Below are positions 35,289-48,788 of a stretch of 64,000 nucleotides of DNA, piece by piece; the first letter of the stretch is position 1, and every line of letters starts with the position of its first letter. The stretch is from contig JAUCEF010000018.1 of assembly GCA_033558025.1 (NCBI GenBank), forward strand, positions 496,001 to 560,000, in the 5' to 3' direction. The stretch is from Phytophthora sp. 'mugwort'. Lineage: Eukaryota > Oomycota > Peronosporomycetes > Peronosporales > Peronosporaceae. A model generated the notes under the pieces. It was not told the DNA's origin and did no database searches. It saw only the letters and a list, made by a program, of their open reading frames with translations. The position numbers and the translations under genes were made by a program.

Positions 35289-35756
35289 ACACCAAACAGA
35301 TCAAACCGCATGCATAATCAAAACGCCTGCTAGAAAGCCAACGCACGGTATACACCTAGCGCAGCTCCCATGGCACGCACTTCTCTCTACGATACCGCCT
35401 CATACGCTTCGTTATGGCACAGCACCAAAACCGACGCCACTGTGGATGCCCAAACATGCCTATCTGGTGTCCTCTTTTCCGCTGCAGCCACAACGCTGCT
35501 GGTCGGCCGCCGTGCTGAACAGACTCTCGAGGCTGTGGATGTTGGCTTCCGGTGTGCCTGTCGCGGTTAACCCAACACTGACCGCCTCAATCTGGGGGTT
35601 GGTCGGATCATTGTTTTTGATGCAAGGCGGCGCTCGATGCGCAACGTTGTCAGCTGGAGACGGCAGCTGGCCGCGGCAACAAGCTAGTCAAGCTCCTGCT
35701 GGCTATTAACGAGCCATAACCATCTACAGGAGAGCAGAGATTGCGGAGCAAAGACG

Positions 35757-35828
35757 GGGCCTCACCGGGAATCGAACCCGGGACCTCTCGCACCCGAAGC
35801 GAGAATCATACCACTAGACCACGAGGCC
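35757..35828 (-). tRNA. tRNA-Pro(CGG), copy 61
   Basis: Standard; 540 bp interval; site 1 GG. Confidence 0.97.
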
Positions 35829-36296
35829 ACACCAAACAGATCAAACCGCATGCACAATCAAAACGCCTGCTGGAAAGCCAACGCACGGTATACACCTAGC
35901 GCAGCTCCCATGGCACGCACTTCTCTCTACGATACCGCCTCATACGCTTCGTTATGGCACAGCACCAAAACCGACGCCACTGTGGATGCCCAAACATGCC
36001 TATCTGGTGTCCTCTTTTCCGCTGCAGCCACAACGCTGCTGGTCGGCCGCCGTGCTGAACAGACTCTCGAGGCTGTGGATGTTGGCTTCCGGTGTGCCTG
36101 TCGCGGTTAACCCAACACTGACCGCCTCAATCTGGGGGTTGGTCGGATCATTGTTTTTGATGCAAGGCGGCGCTCGATGCGCAACGTTGTCAGCTGGAGA
36201 CGGCAGCTGGCCGCGGCAACAAGCTAGTCAAGCTCCTGCTGGCTATTAACGAGCCATAACCATCTACAGGAGAGCAGAGATTGCGGAGCAAAGACG

Positions 36297-36368
36297 GGGC
36301 CTCACCGGGAATCGAACCCGGGACCTCTCGCACCCGAAGCGAGAATCATACCACTAGACCACGAGGCC
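36297..36368 (-). tRNA. tRNA-Pro(CGG), copy 62
   Basis: Standard; 540 bp interval; site 1 AG. Confidence 0.97.
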
Positions 36369-36836
36369 ACACCAAACAGATCAAACCGCATGCATAATCA
36401 AAACGCCTGCTAGAAAGCCAACGCACGGTATACACCTAGCGCAGCTCCCATGGCACGCACTTCTCTCTACGATACCGCCTCATACGCTTCGTTATGGCAC
36501 AGCACCAAAACCGACGCCACTGTGGATGCCCAAACATGCCTATCTGGTGTCCTCTTTTCCGCTGCAGCCACAACGCTGCTGGTCGGCCGCCGTGCTGAAC
36601 AGACTCTCGAGGCTGTGGATGTTGGCTTCCGGTGTGCCTGTCGCGGTTAACCCAACACTGACCGCCTCAATCTGGGGGTTGGTCGGATCATTGTTTTTGA
36701 TGCAAGGCGGCGCTCGATGCGCAACGTTGTCAGCTGGAGACGGCAGCTGGCCGCGGCAACAAGCTAGTCAAGCTCCTGCTGGCTATTAACGAGCCATAAC
36801 CATCTACAGGAGAGCAGAGATTGCGGAGCAAAGACG

Positions 36837-36908
36837 GGGCCTCACCGGGAATCGAACCCGGGACCTCTCGCACCCGAAGCGAGAATCATACCACTAGACC
36901 ACGAGGCC
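36837..36908 (-). tRNA. tRNA-Pro(CGG), copy 63
   Basis: Standard; 540 bp interval; site 1 AG. Confidence 0.97.
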
Positions 36909-37376
36909 ACACCAAACAGATCAAACCGCATGCATAATCAAAACGCCTGCTAGAAAGCCAACGCACGGTATACACCTAGCGCAGCTCCCATGGCACGCAC
37001 TTCTCTCTACGATACCGCCTCATACGCTTCGTTATGGCACAGCACCAAAACCGACGCCACTGTGGATGCCCAAACATGCCTATCTGGTGTCCTCTTTTCC
37101 GCTGCAGCCACAACGCTGCTGGTCGGCCGCCGTGCTGAACAGACTCTCGAGGCTGTGGATGTTGGCTTCCGGTGTGCCTGTCGCGGTTAACCCAACACTG
37201 ACCGCCTCAATCTGGGGGTTGGTCGGATCATTGTTTTTGATGCAAGGCGGCGCTCGATGCGCAACGTTGTCAGCTGGAGACGGCAGCTGGCCGCGGCAAC
37301 AAGCTAGTCAAGCTCCTGCTGGCTATTAACGAGCCATAACCATCTACAGGAGAGCAGAGATTGCGGAGCAAAGACG

Positions 37377-37448
37377 GGGCCTCACCGGGAATCGAACCCG
37401 GGACCTCTCGCACCCGAAGCGAGAATCATACCACTAGACCACGAGGCC
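37377..37448 (-). tRNA. tRNA-Pro(CGG), copy 64
   Basis: Standard; 540 bp interval; site 1 AG. Confidence 0.97.
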
Positions 37449-37916
37449 ACACCAAACAGATCAAACCGCATGCATAATCAAAACGCCTGCTAGAAAGCCA
37501 ACGCACGGTATACACCTAGCGCAGCTCCCATGGCACGCACTTCTCTCTACGATACCGCCTCATACGCTTCGTTATGGCACAGCACCAAAACCGACGCCAC
37601 TGTGGATGCCCAAACATGCCTATCTGGTGTCCTCTTTTCCGCTGCAGCCACAACGCTGCTGGTCGGCCGCCGTGCTGAACAGACTCTCGAGGCTGTGGAT
37701 GTTGGCTTCCGGTGTGCCTGTCGCGGTTAACCCAACACTGACCGCCTCAATCTGGGGGTTGGTCGGATCATTGTTTTTGATGCAAGGCGGCGCTCGATGC
37801 GCAACGTTGTCAGCTGGAGACGGCAGCTGGCCGCGGCAACAAGCTAGTCAAGCTCCTGCTGGCTATTAACGAGCCATAACCATCTACAGGAGAGCAGAGA
37901 TTGCGGAGCAAAGACG

Positions 37917-37988
37917 GGGCCTCACCGGGAATCGAACCCGGGACCTCTCGCACCCGAAGCGAGAATCATACCACTAGACCACGAGGCC
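37917..37988 (-). tRNA. tRNA-Pro(CGG), copy 65
   Basis: Standard; 540 bp interval; site 1 AG; gatcgttg in its unit. Confidence 0.97.
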
Positions 37989-38456
37989 ACACCAAACAGA
38001 TCAAACCGCATGCATAATCAAAACGCCTGCTAGAAAGCCAACGCACGGTATACACCTAGCGCAGCTCCCATGGCACGCACTTCTCTCTACGATACCGCCT
38101 CATACGCTTCGTTATGGCACAGCACCAAAACCGACGCCACTGTGGATGCCCAAACATGCCTATCTGGTGTCCTCTTTTCCGCTGCAGCCACAACGCTGCT
38201 GGTCGGCCGCCGTGCTGAACAGACTCTCGAGGCTGTGGATGTTGGCTTCCGGTGTGCCTGTCGCGGTTAACCCAACACTGACCGCCTCAATCTGGGGGTT
38301 GGTCGGATCGTTGTTTTTGATGCAAGGCGGCGCTCGATGCGCAACGTTGTCAGCTGGAGACGGCAGCTGGCCGCGGCAACAAGCTAGTCAAGCTCCTGCT
38401 GGCTATTAACGAGCCATAACCATCTACAGGAGAGCAGAGATTGCGGAGCAAAGACG

Positions 38457-38528
38457 GGGCCTCACCGGGAATCGAACCCGGGACCTCTCGCACCCGAAGC
38501 GAGAATCATACCACTAGACCACGAGGCC
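38457..38528 (-). tRNA. tRNA-Pro(CGG), copy 66
   Basis: Standard; 540 bp interval; site 1 AG; first unit with site 5 T. Confidence 0.97.
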
Positions 38529-38996
38529 ACACCAAACAGATCAAACCGCATGCATAATCAAAACGCCTGCTAGAAAGCCAACGCACGGTATACACCTAGC
38601 GCAGCTCCCATGGCACGCACTTCTCTCTACGATACCGCCTCATACGCTTCGTTATGGCACAGCACCAAAACCGACGCCACTGTGGATGCCCAAACATGCC
38701 TATCTGGTGTCCTCTTTTCCGCTGCAGCCACAACGCTGCTGGTCGGCTGCCGTGCTGAACAGACTCTCGAGGCTGTGGATGTTGGCTTCCGGTGTGCCTG
38801 TCGCGGTTAACCCAACACTGACCGCCTCAATCTGGGGGTTGGTCGGATCGTTGTTTTTGATGCAAGGCGGCGCTCGATGCGCAACGTTGTCAGCTGGAGA
38901 CGGCAGCTGGCCGCGGCAACAAGCTAGTCAAGCTCCTGCTGGCTATTAACGAGCCATAACCATCTACAGGAGAGCAGAGATTGCGGAGCAAAGACG

Positions 38997-39068
38997 GGGC
39001 CTCACCGGGAATCGAACCCGGGACCTCTCGCACCCGAAGCGAGAATCATACCACTAGACCACGAGGCC
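38997..39068 (-). tRNA. tRNA-Pro(CGG), copy 67
   Basis: Standard; 540 bp interval; site 1 AG. Confidence 0.97.
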
Positions 39069-39536
39069 ACACCAAACAGATCAAACCGCATGCATAATCA
39101 AAACGCCTGCTAGAAAGCCAACGCACGGTATACACCTAGCGCAGCTCCCATGGCACGCACTTCTCTCTACGATACCGCCTCATACGCTTCGTTATGGCAC
39201 AGCACCAAAACCGACGCCACTGTGGATGCCCAAACATGCCTATCTGGTGTCCTCTTTTCCGCTGCAGCCACAACGCTGCTGGTCGGCCGCCGTGCTGAAC
39301 AGACTCTCGAGGCTGTGGATGTTGGCTTCCGGTGTGCCTGTCGCGGTTAACCCAACACTGACCGCCTCAATCTGGGGGTTGGTCGGATCATTGTTTTTGA
39401 TGCAAGGCGGCGCTCGATGCGCAACGTTGTCAGCTGGAGACGGCAGCTGGCCGCGGCAACAAGCTAGTCAAGCTCCTGCTGGCTATTAACGAGCCATAAC
39501 CATCTACAGGAGAGCAGAGATTGCGGAGCAAAGACG

Positions 39537-39608
39537 GGGCCTCACCGGGAATCGAACCCGGGACCTCTCGCACCCGAAGCGAGAATCATACCACTAGACC
39601 ACGAGGCC
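39537..39608 (-). tRNA. tRNA-Pro(CGG), copy 68
   Basis: Standard; 540 bp interval; site 1 AG; site 5 T. Its full-length unit carries the C-to-G change (40023) otherwise seen only with the 11-bp deletion. Confidence 0.97.
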
Positions 39609-40076
39609 ACACCAAACAGATCAAACCGCATGCATAATCAAAACGCCTGCTAGAAAGCCAACGCACGGTATACACCTAGCGCAGCTCCCATGGCACGCAC
39701 TTCTCTCTACGATACCGCCTCATACGCTTCGTTATGGCACAGCACCAAAACCGACGCCACTGTGGATGCCCAAACATGCCTATCTGGTGTCCTCTTTTCC
39801 GCTGCAGCCACAACGCTGCTGGTCGGCTGCCGTGCTGAACAGACTCTCGAGGCTGTGGATGTTGGCTTCCGGTGTGCCTGTCGCGGTTAACCCAACACTG
39901 ACCGCCTCAATCTGGGGGTTGGTCGGATCATTGTTTTTGATGCAAGGCGGCGCTCGATGCGCAACGTTGTCAGCTGGAGACGGCAGCTGGCCGCGGCAAC
40001 AAGCTAGTCAAGCTCCTGCTGGGTATTAACGAGCCATAACCATCTACAGGAGAGCAGAGATTGCGGAGCAAAGACG

Positions 40077-40148
40077 GGGCCTCACCGGGAATCGAACCCG
40101 GGACCTCTCGCACCCGAAGCGAGAATCATACCACTAGACCACGAGGCC
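40077..40148 (-). tRNA. tRNA-Pro(CGG), copy 69
   Basis: Standard; 540 bp interval; site 1 GG; site 3 A. Confidence 0.97.
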
Positions 40149-40616
40149 ACACCAAACAGATCAAACCGCATGCACAATCAAAACGCCTGCTGGAAAGCCA
40201 ACGCACGGTATACACCTAGCGCAGCTCCCATGGCACGCACTTCTCTCTACGATACCGCCTCATACGCTTCGTTATGGCACAGCACCAAAACCGACGCCAC
40301 TATGGATGCCCAAACATGCCTATCTGGTGTCCTCTTTTCCGCTGCAGCCACAACGCTGCTGGTCGGCCGCCGTGCTGAACAGACTCTCGAGGCTGTGGAT
40401 GTTGGCTTCCGGTGTGCCTGTCGCGGTTAACCCAACACTGACCGCCTCAATCTGGGGGTTGGTCGGATCATTGTTTTTGATGCAAGGCGGCGCTCGATGC
40501 GCAACGTTGTCAGCTGGAGACGGCAGCTGGCCGCGGCAACAAGCTAGTCAAGCTCCTGCTGGCTATTAACGAGCCATAACCATCTACAGGAGAGCAGAGA
40601 TTGCGGAGCAAAGACG

Positions 40617-40688
40617 GGGCCTCACCGGGAATCGAACCCGGGACCTCTCGCACCCGAAGCGAGAATCATACCACTAGACCACGAGGCC
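40617..40688 (-). tRNA. tRNA-Pro(CGG), copy 70
   Basis: Standard; 540 bp interval; site 1 GA; site 3 A. Confidence 0.97.
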
Positions 40689-41156
40689 ACACCAAACAGA
40701 TCAAACCGCATGCATAATCAAAACGCCTGCTGAAAAGCCAACGCACGGTATACACCTAGCGCAGCTCCCATGGCACGCACTTCTCTCTACGATACCGCCT
40801 CATACGCTTCGTTATGGCACAGCACCAAAACCGACGCCACTATGGATGCCCAAACATGCCTATCTGGTGTCCTCTTTTCCGCTGCAGCCACAACGCTGCT
40901 GGTCGGCCGCCGTGCTGAACAGACTCTCGAGGCTGTGGATGTTGGCTTCCGGTGTGCCTGTCGCGGTTAACCCAACACTGACCGCCTCAATCTGGGGGTT
41001 GGTCGGATCATTGTTTTTGATGCAAGGCGGCGCTCGATGCGCAACGTTGTCAGCTGGAGACGGCAGCTGGCCGCGGCAACAAGCTAGTCAAGCTCCTGCT
41101 GGCTATTAACGAGCCATAACCATCTACAGGAGAGCAGAGATTGCGGAGCAAAGACG

Positions 41157-41228
41157 GGGCCTCACCGGGAATCGAACCCGGGACCTCTCGCACCCGAAGC
41201 GAGAATCATACCACTAGACCACGAGGCC
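41157..41228 (-). tRNA. tRNA-Pro(CGG), copy 71
   Basis: Standard; 540 bp interval; site 1 AG. Confidence 0.97.
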
Positions 41229-41696
41229 ACACCAAACAGATCAAACCGCATGCATAATCAAAACGCCTGCTAGAAAGCCAACGCACGGTATACACCTAGC
41301 GCAGCTCCCATGGCACGCACTTCTCTCTACGATACCGCCTCATACGCTTCGTTATGGCACAGCACCAAAACCGACGCCACTGTGGATGCCCAAACATGCC
41401 TATCTGGTGTCCTCTTTTCCGCTGCAGCCACAACGCTGCTGGTCGGCCGCCGTGCTGAACAGACTCTCGAGGCTGTGGATGTTGGCTTCCGGTGTGCCTG
41501 TCGCGGTTAACCCAACACTGACCGCCTCAATCTGGGGGTTGGTCGGATCATTGTTTTTGATGCAAGGCGGCGCTCGATGCGCAACGTTGTCAGCTGGAGA
41601 CGGCAGCTGGCCGCGGCAACAAGCTAGTCAAGCTCCTGCTGGCTATTAACGAGCCATAACCATCTACAGGAGAGCAGAGATTGCGGAGCAAAGACG

Positions 41697-41768
41697 GGGC
41701 CTCACCGGGAATCGAACCCGGGACCTCTCGCACCCGAAGCGAGAATCATACCACTAGACCACGAGGCC
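41697..41768 (-). tRNA. tRNA-Pro(CGG), copy 72
   Basis: Standard; 540 bp interval; site 1 GG. Confidence 0.97.
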
Positions 41769-42236
41769 ACACCAAACAGATCAAACCGCATGCACAATCA
41801 AAACGCCTGCTGGAAAGCCAACGCACGGTATACACCTAGCGCAGCTCCCATGGCACGCACTTCTCTCTACGATACCGCCTCATACGCTTCGTTATGGCAC
41901 AGCACCAAAACCGACGCCACTGTGGATGCCCAAACATGCCTATCTGGTGTCCTCTTTTCCGCTGCAGCCACAACGCTGCTGGTCGGCCGCCGTGCTGAAC
42001 AGACTCTCGAGGCTGTGGATGTTGGCTTCCGGTGTGCCTGTCGCGGTTAACCCAACACTGACCGCCTCAATCTGGGGGTTGGTCGGATCATTGTTTTTGA
42101 TGCAAGGCGGCGCTCGATGCGCAACGTTGTCAGCTGGAGACGGCAGCTGGCCGCGGCAACAAGCTAGTCAAGCTCCTGCTGGCTATTAACGAGCCATAAC
42201 CATCTACAGGAGAGCAGAGATTGCGGAGCAAAGACG

Positions 42237-42308
42237 GGGCCTCACCGGGAATCGAACCCGGGACCTCTCGCACCCGAAGCGAGAATCATACCACTAGACC
42301 ACGAGGCC
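42237..42308 (-). tRNA. tRNA-Pro(CGG), copy 73
   Basis: Standard; 540 bp interval; site 1 AG. Confidence 0.97.
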
Positions 42309-42776
42309 ACACCAAACAGATCAAACCGCATGCATAATCAAAACGCCTGCTAGAAAGCCAACGCACGGTATACACCTAGCGCAGCTCCCATGGCACGCAC
42401 TTCTCTCTACGATACCGCCTCATACGCTTCGTTATGGCACAGCACCAAAACCGACGCCACTGTGGATGCCCAAACATGCCTATCTGGTGTCCTCTTTTCC
42501 GCTGCAGCCACAACGCTGCTGGTCGGCCGCCGTGCTGAACAGACTCTCGAGGCTGTGGATGTTGGCTTCCGGTGTGCCTGTCGCGGTTAACCCAACACTG
42601 ACCGCCTCAATCTGGGGGTTGGTCGGATCATTGTTTTTGATGCAAGGCGGCGCTCGATGCGCAACGTTGTCAGCTGGAGACGGCAGCTGGCCGCGGCAAC
42701 AAGCTAGTCAAGCTCCTGCTGGCTATTAACGAGCCATAACCATCTACAGGAGAGCAGAGATTGCGGAGCAAAGACG

Positions 42777-42848
42777 GGGCCTCACCGGGAATCGAACCCG
42801 GGACCTCTCGCACCCGAAGCGAGAATCATACCACTAGACCACGAGGCC
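42777..42848 (-). tRNA. tRNA-Pro(CGG), copy 74
   Basis: Standard; 540 bp interval; site 1 GG. Confidence 0.97.
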
Positions 42849-43316
42849 ACACCAAACAGATCAAACCGCATGCACAATCAAAACGCCTGCTGGAAAGCCA
42901 ACGCACGGTATACACCTAGCGCAGCTCCCATGGCACGCACTTCTCTCTACGATACCGCCTCATACGCTTCGTTATGGCACAGCACCAAAACCGACGCCAC
43001 TGTGGATGCCCAAACATGCCTATCTGGTGTCCTCTTTTCCGCTGCAGCCACAACGCTGCTGGTCGGCCGCCGTGCTGAACAGACTCTCGAGGCTGTGGAT
43101 GTTGGCTTCCGGTGTGCCTGTCGCGGTTAACCCAACACTGACCGCCTCAATCTGGGGGTTGGTCGGATCATTGTTTTTGATGCAAGGCGGCGCTCGATGC
43201 GCAACGTTGTCAGCTGGAGACGGCAGCTGGCCGCGGCAACAAGCTAGTCAAGCTCCTGCTGGCTATTAACGAGCCATAACCATCTACAGGAGAGCAGAGA
43301 TTGCGGAGCAAAGACG

Positions 43317-43388
43317 GGGCCTCACCGGGAATCGAACCCGGGACCTCTCGCACCCGAAGCGAGAATCATACCACTAGACCACGAGGCC
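43317..43388 (-). tRNA. tRNA-Pro(CGG), copy 75
   Basis: Standard; 540 bp interval; site 1 AG. Confidence 0.97.
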
Positions 43389-43856
43389 ACACCAAACAGA
43401 TCAAACCGCATGCATAATCAAAACGCCTGCTAGAAAGCCAACGCACGGTATACACCTAGCGCAGCTCCCATGGCACGCACTTCTCTCTACGATACCGCCT
43501 CATACGCTTCGTTATGGCACAGCACCAAAACCGACGCCACTGTGGATGCCCAAACATGCCTATCTGGTGTCCTCTTTTCCGCTGCAGCCACAACGCTGCT
43601 GGTCGGCCGCCGTGCTGAACAGACTCTCGAGGCTGTGGATGTTGGCTTCCGGTGTGCCTGTCGCGGTTAACCCAACACTGACCGCCTCAATCTGGGGGTT
43701 GGTCGGATCATTGTTTTTGATGCAAGGCGGCGCTCGATGCGCAACGTTGTCAGCTGGAGACGGCAGCTGGCCGCGGCAACAAGCTAGTCAAGCTCCTGCT
43801 GGCTATTAACGAGCCATAACCATCTACAGGAGAGCAGAGATTGCGGAGCAAAGACG

Positions 43857-43928
43857 GGGCCTCACCGGGAATCGAACCCGGGACCTCTCGCACCCGAAGC
43901 GAGAATCATACCACTAGACCACGAGGCC
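43857..43928 (-). tRNA. tRNA-Pro(CGG), copy 76
   Basis: Standard; 540 bp interval; site 1 AG. Confidence 0.97.
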
Positions 43929-44396
43929 ACACCAAACAGATCAAACCGCATGCATAATCAAAACGCCTGCTAGAAAGCCAACGCACGGTATACACCTAGC
44001 GCAGCTCCCATGGCACGCACTTCTCTCTACGATACCGCCTCATACGCTTCGTTATGGCACAGCACCAAAACCGACGCCACTGTGGATGCCCAAACATGCC
44101 TATCTGGTGTCCTCTTTTCCGCTGCAGCCACAACGCTGCTGGTCGGCCGCCGTGCTGAACAGACTCTCGAGGCTGTGGATGTTGGCTTCCGGTGTGCCTG
44201 TCGCGGTTAACCCAACACTGACCGCCTCAATCTGGGGGTTGGTCGGATCATTGTTTTTGATGCAAGGCGGCGCTCGATGCGCAACGTTGTCAGCTGGAGA
44301 CGGCAGCTGGCCGCGGCAACAAGCTAGTCAAGCTCCTGCTGGCTATTAACGAGCCATAACCATCTACAGGAGAGCAGAGATTGCGGAGCAAAGACG

Positions 44397-44468
44397 GGGC
44401 CTCACCGGGAATCGAACCCGGGACCTCTCGCACCCGAAGCGAGAATCATACCACTAGACCACGAGGCC
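44397..44468 (-). tRNA. tRNA-Pro(CGG), copy 77
   Basis: Standard; 540 bp interval; site 1 GG. Confidence 0.97.
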
Positions 44469-44936
44469 ACACCAAACAGATCAAACCGCATGCACAATCA
44501 AAACGCCTGCTGGAAAGCCAACGCACGGTATACACCTAGCGCAGCTCCCATGGCACGCACTTCTCTCTACGATACCGCCTCATACGCTTCGTTATGGCAC
44601 AGCACCAAAACCGACGCCACTGTGGATGCCCAAACATGCCTATCTGGTGTCCTCTTTTCCGCTGCAGCCACAACGCTGCTGGTCGGCCGCCGTGCTGAAC
44701 AGACTCTCGAGGCTGTGGATGTTGGCTTCCGGTGTGCCTGTCGCGGTTAACCCAACACTGACCGCCTCAATCTGGGGGTTGGTCGGATCATTGTTTTTGA
44801 TGCAAGGCGGCGCTCGATGCGCAACGTTGTCAGCTGGAGACGGCAGCTGGCCGCGGCAACAAGCTAGTCAAGCTCCTGCTGGCTATTAACGAGCCATAAC
44901 CATCTACAGGAGAGCAGAGATTGCGGAGCAAAGACG

Positions 44937-45008
44937 GGGCCTCACCGGGAATCGAACCCGGGACCTCTCGCACCCGAAGCGAGAATCATACCACTAGACC
45001 ACGAGGCC
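44937..45008 (-). tRNA. tRNA-Pro(CGG), copy 78
   Basis: Standard; 540 bp interval; site 1 GG; unique A-to-T change in its spacer near 45259. Confidence 0.97.
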
Positions 45009-45476
45009 ACACCAAACAGATCAAACCGCATGCACAATCAAAACGCCTGCTGGAAAGCCAACGCACGGTATACACCTAGCGCAGCTCCCATGGCACGCAC
45101 TTCTCTCTACGATACCGCCTCATACGCTTCGTTATGGCACAGCACCAAAACCGACGCCACTGTGGATGCCCAAACATGCCTATCTGGTGTCCTCTTTTCC
45201 GCTGCAGCCACAACGCTGCTGGTCGGCCGCCGTGCTGAACAGACTCTCGAGGCTGTGGTTGTTGGCTTCCGGTGTGCCTGTCGCGGTTAACCCAACACTG
45301 ACCGCCTCAATCTGGGGGTTGGTCGGATCATTGTTTTTGATGCAAGGCGGCGCTCGATGCGCAACGTTGTCAGCTGGAGACGGCAGCTGGCCGCGGCAAC
45401 AAGCTAGTCAAGCTCCTGCTGGCTATTAACGAGCCATAACCATCTACAGGAGAGCAGAGATTGCGGAGCAAAGACG

Positions 45477-45548
45477 GGGCCTCACCGGGAATCGAACCCG
45501 GGACCTCTCGCACCCGAAGCGAGAATCATACCACTAGACCACGAGGCC
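45477..45548 (-). tRNA. tRNA-Pro(CGG), copy 79
   Basis: Standard; 540 bp interval; site 1 AG; site 3 A. Confidence 0.97.
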
Positions 45549-46016
45549 ACACCAAACAGATCAAACCGCATGCATAATCAAAACGCCTGCTAGAAAGCCA
45601 ACGCACGGTATACACCTAGCGCAGCTCCCATGGCACGCACTTCTCTCTACGATACCGCCTCATACGCTTCGTTATGGCACAGCACCAAAACCGACGCCAC
45701 TATGGATGCCCAAACATGCCTATCTGGTGTCCTCTTTTCCGCTGCAGCCACAACGCTGCTGGTCGGCCGCCGTGCTGAACAGACTCTCGAGGCTGTGGAT
45801 GTTGGCTTCCGGTGTGCCTGTCGCGGTTAACCCAACACTGACCGCCTCAATCTGGGGGTTGGTCGGATCATTGTTTTTGATGCAAGGCGGCGCTCGATGC
45901 GCAACGTTGTCAGCTGGAGACGGCAGCTGGCCGCGGCAACAAGCTAGTCAAGCTCCTGCTGGCTATTAACGAGCCATAACCATCTACAGGAGAGCAGAGA
46001 TTGCGGAGCAAAGACG

Positions 46017-46088
46017 GGGCCTCACCGGGAATCGAACCCGGGACCTCTCGCACCCGAAGCGAGAATCATACCACTAGACCACGAGGCC
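46017..46088 (-). tRNA. tRNA-Pro(CGG), copy 80
   Basis: Standard; 540 bp interval; site 1 GG. Confidence 0.97.
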
Positions 46089-46556
46089 ACACCAAACAGA
46101 TCAAACCGCATGCACAATCAAAACGCCTGCTGGAAAGCCAACGCACGGTATACACCTAGCGCAGCTCCCATGGCACGCACTTCTCTCTACGATACCGCCT
46201 CATACGCTTCGTTATGGCACAGCACCAAAACCGACGCCACTGTGGATGCCCAAACATGCCTATCTGGTGTCCTCTTTTCCGCTGCAGCCACAACGCTGCT
46301 GGTCGGCCGCCGTGCTGAACAGACTCTCGAGGCTGTGGATGTTGGCTTCCGGTGTGCCTGTCGCGGTTAACCCAACACTGACCGCCTCAATCTGGGGGTT
46401 GGTCGGATCATTGTTTTTGATGCAAGGCGGCGCTCGATGCGCAACGTTGTCAGCTGGAGACGGCAGCTGGCCGCGGCAACAAGCTAGTCAAGCTCCTGCT
46501 GGCTATTAACGAGCCATAACCATCTACAGGAGAGCAGAGATTGCGGAGCAAAGACG

Positions 46557-46628
46557 GGGCCTCACCGGGAATCGAACCCGGGACCTCTCGCACCCGAAGC
46601 GAGAATCATACCACTAGACCACGAGGCC
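46557..46628 (-). tRNA. tRNA-Pro(CGG), copy 81
   Basis: Standard; 540 bp interval; site 1 AG. Confidence 0.97.
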
Positions 46629-47096
46629 ACACCAAACAGATCAAACCGCATGCATAATCAAAACGCCTGCTAGAAAGCCAACGCACGGTATACACCTAGC
46701 GCAGCTCCCATGGCACGCACTTCTCTCTACGATACCGCCTCATACGCTTCGTTATGGCACAGCACCAAAACCGACGCCACTGTGGATGCCCAAACATGCC
46801 TATCTGGTGTCCTCTTTTCCGCTGCAGCCACAACGCTGCTGGTCGGCCGCCGTGCTGAACAGACTCTCGAGGCTGTGGATGTTGGCTTCCGGTGTGCCTG
46901 TCGCGGTTAACCCAACACTGACCGCCTCAATCTGGGGGTTGGTCGGATCATTGTTTTTGATGCAAGGCGGCGCTCGATGCGCAACGTTGTCAGCTGGAGA
47001 CGGCAGCTGGCCGCGGCAACAAGCTAGTCAAGCTCCTGCTGGCTATTAACGAGCCATAACCATCTACAGGAGAGCAGAGATTGCGGAGCAAAGACG

Positions 47097-47168
47097 GGGC
47101 CTCACCGGGAATCGAACCCGGGACCTCTCGCACCCGAAGCGAGAATCATACCACTAGACCACGAGGCC
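47097..47168 (-). tRNA. tRNA-Pro(CGG), copy 82
   Basis: Standard; 540 bp interval; site 1 AG. Confidence 0.97.
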
Positions 47169-47636
47169 ACACCAAACAGATCAAACCGCATGCATAATCA
47201 AAACGCCTGCTAGAAAGCCAACGCACGGTATACACCTAGCGCAGCTCCCATGGCACGCACTTCTCTCTACGATACCGCCTCATACGCTTCGTTATGGCAC
47301 AGCACCAAAACCGACGCCACTGTGGATGCCCAAACATGCCTATCTGGTGTCCTCTTTTCCGCTGCAGCCACAACGCTGCTGGTCGGCCGCCGTGCTGAAC
47401 AGACTCTCGAGGCTGTGGATGTTGGCTTCCGGTGTGCCTGTCGCGGTTAACCCAACACTGACCGCCTCAATCTGGGGGTTGGTCGGATCATTGTTTTTGA
47501 TGCAAGGCGGCGCTCGATGCGCAACGTTGTCAGCTGGAGACGGCAGCTGGCCGCGGCAACAAGCTAGTCAAGCTCCTGCTGGCTATTAACGAGCCATAAC
47601 CATCTACAGGAGAGCAGAGATTGCGGAGCAAAGACG

Positions 47637-47708
47637 GGGCCTCACCGGGAATCGAACCCGGGACCTCTCGCACCCGAAGCGAGAATCATACCACTAGACC
47701 ACGAGGCC
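47637..47708 (-). tRNA. tRNA-Pro(CGG), copy 83
   Basis: Standard; 540 bp interval; site 1 GG on a cataatc background, a recombinant flank. Confidence 0.97.
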
Positions 47709-48176
47709 ACACCAAACAGATCAAACCGCATGCATAATCAAAACGCCTGCTGGAAAGCCAACGCACGGTATACACCTAGCGCAGCTCCCATGGCACGCAC
47801 TTCTCTCTACGATACCGCCTCATACGCTTCGTTATGGCACAGCACCAAAACCGACGCCACTGTGGATGCCCAAACATGCCTATCTGGTGTCCTCTTTTCC
47901 GCTGCAGCCACAACGCTGCTGGTCGGCCGCCGTGCTGAACAGACTCTCGAGGCTGTGGATGTTGGCTTCCGGTGTGCCTGTCGCGGTTAACCCAACACTG
48001 ACCGCCTCAATCTGGGGGTTGGTCGGATCATTGTTTTTGATGCAAGGCGGCGCTCGATGCGCAACGTTGTCAGCTGGAGACGGCAGCTGGCCGCGGCAAC
48101 AAGCTAGTCAAGCTCCTGCTGGCTATTAACGAGCCATAACCATCTACAGGAGAGCAGAGATTGCGGAGCAAAGACG

Positions 48177-48248
48177 GGGCCTCACCGGGAATCGAACCCG
48201 GGACCTCTCGCACCCGAAGCGAGAATCATACCACTAGACCACGAGGCC
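48177..48248 (-). tRNA. tRNA-Pro(CGG), copy 84
   Basis: Standard; 540 bp interval; site 1 AG. Confidence 0.97.
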
Positions 48249-48716
48249 ACACCAAACAGATCAAACCGCATGCATAATCAAAACGCCTGCTAGAAAGCCA
48301 ACGCACGGTATACACCTAGCGCAGCTCCCATGGCACGCACTTCTCTCTACGATACCGCCTCATACGCTTCGTTATGGCACAGCACCAAAACCGACGCCAC
48401 TGTGGATGCCCAAACATGCCTATCTGGTGTCCTCTTTTCCGCTGCAGCCACAACGCTGCTGGTCGGCCGCCGTGCTGAACAGACTCTCGAGGCTGTGGAT
48501 GTTGGCTTCCGGTGTGCCTGTCGCGGTTAACCCAACACTGACCGCCTCAATCTGGGGGTTGGTCGGATCATTGTTTTTGATGCAAGGCGGCGCTCGATGC
48601 GCAACGTTGTCAGCTGGAGACGGCAGCTGGCCGCGGCAACAAGCTAGTCAAGCTCCTGCTGGCTATTAACGAGCCATAACCATCTACAGGAGAGCAGAGA
48701 TTGCGGAGCAAAGACG

Positions 48717-48788
48717 GGGCCTCACCGGGAATCGAACCCGGGACCTCTCGCACCCGAAGCGAGAATCATACCACTAGACCACGAGGCC
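48717..48788 (-). tRNA. tRNA-Pro(CGG), copy 85
   Basis: Standard; 540 bp interval; site 1 GG. Confidence 0.97.
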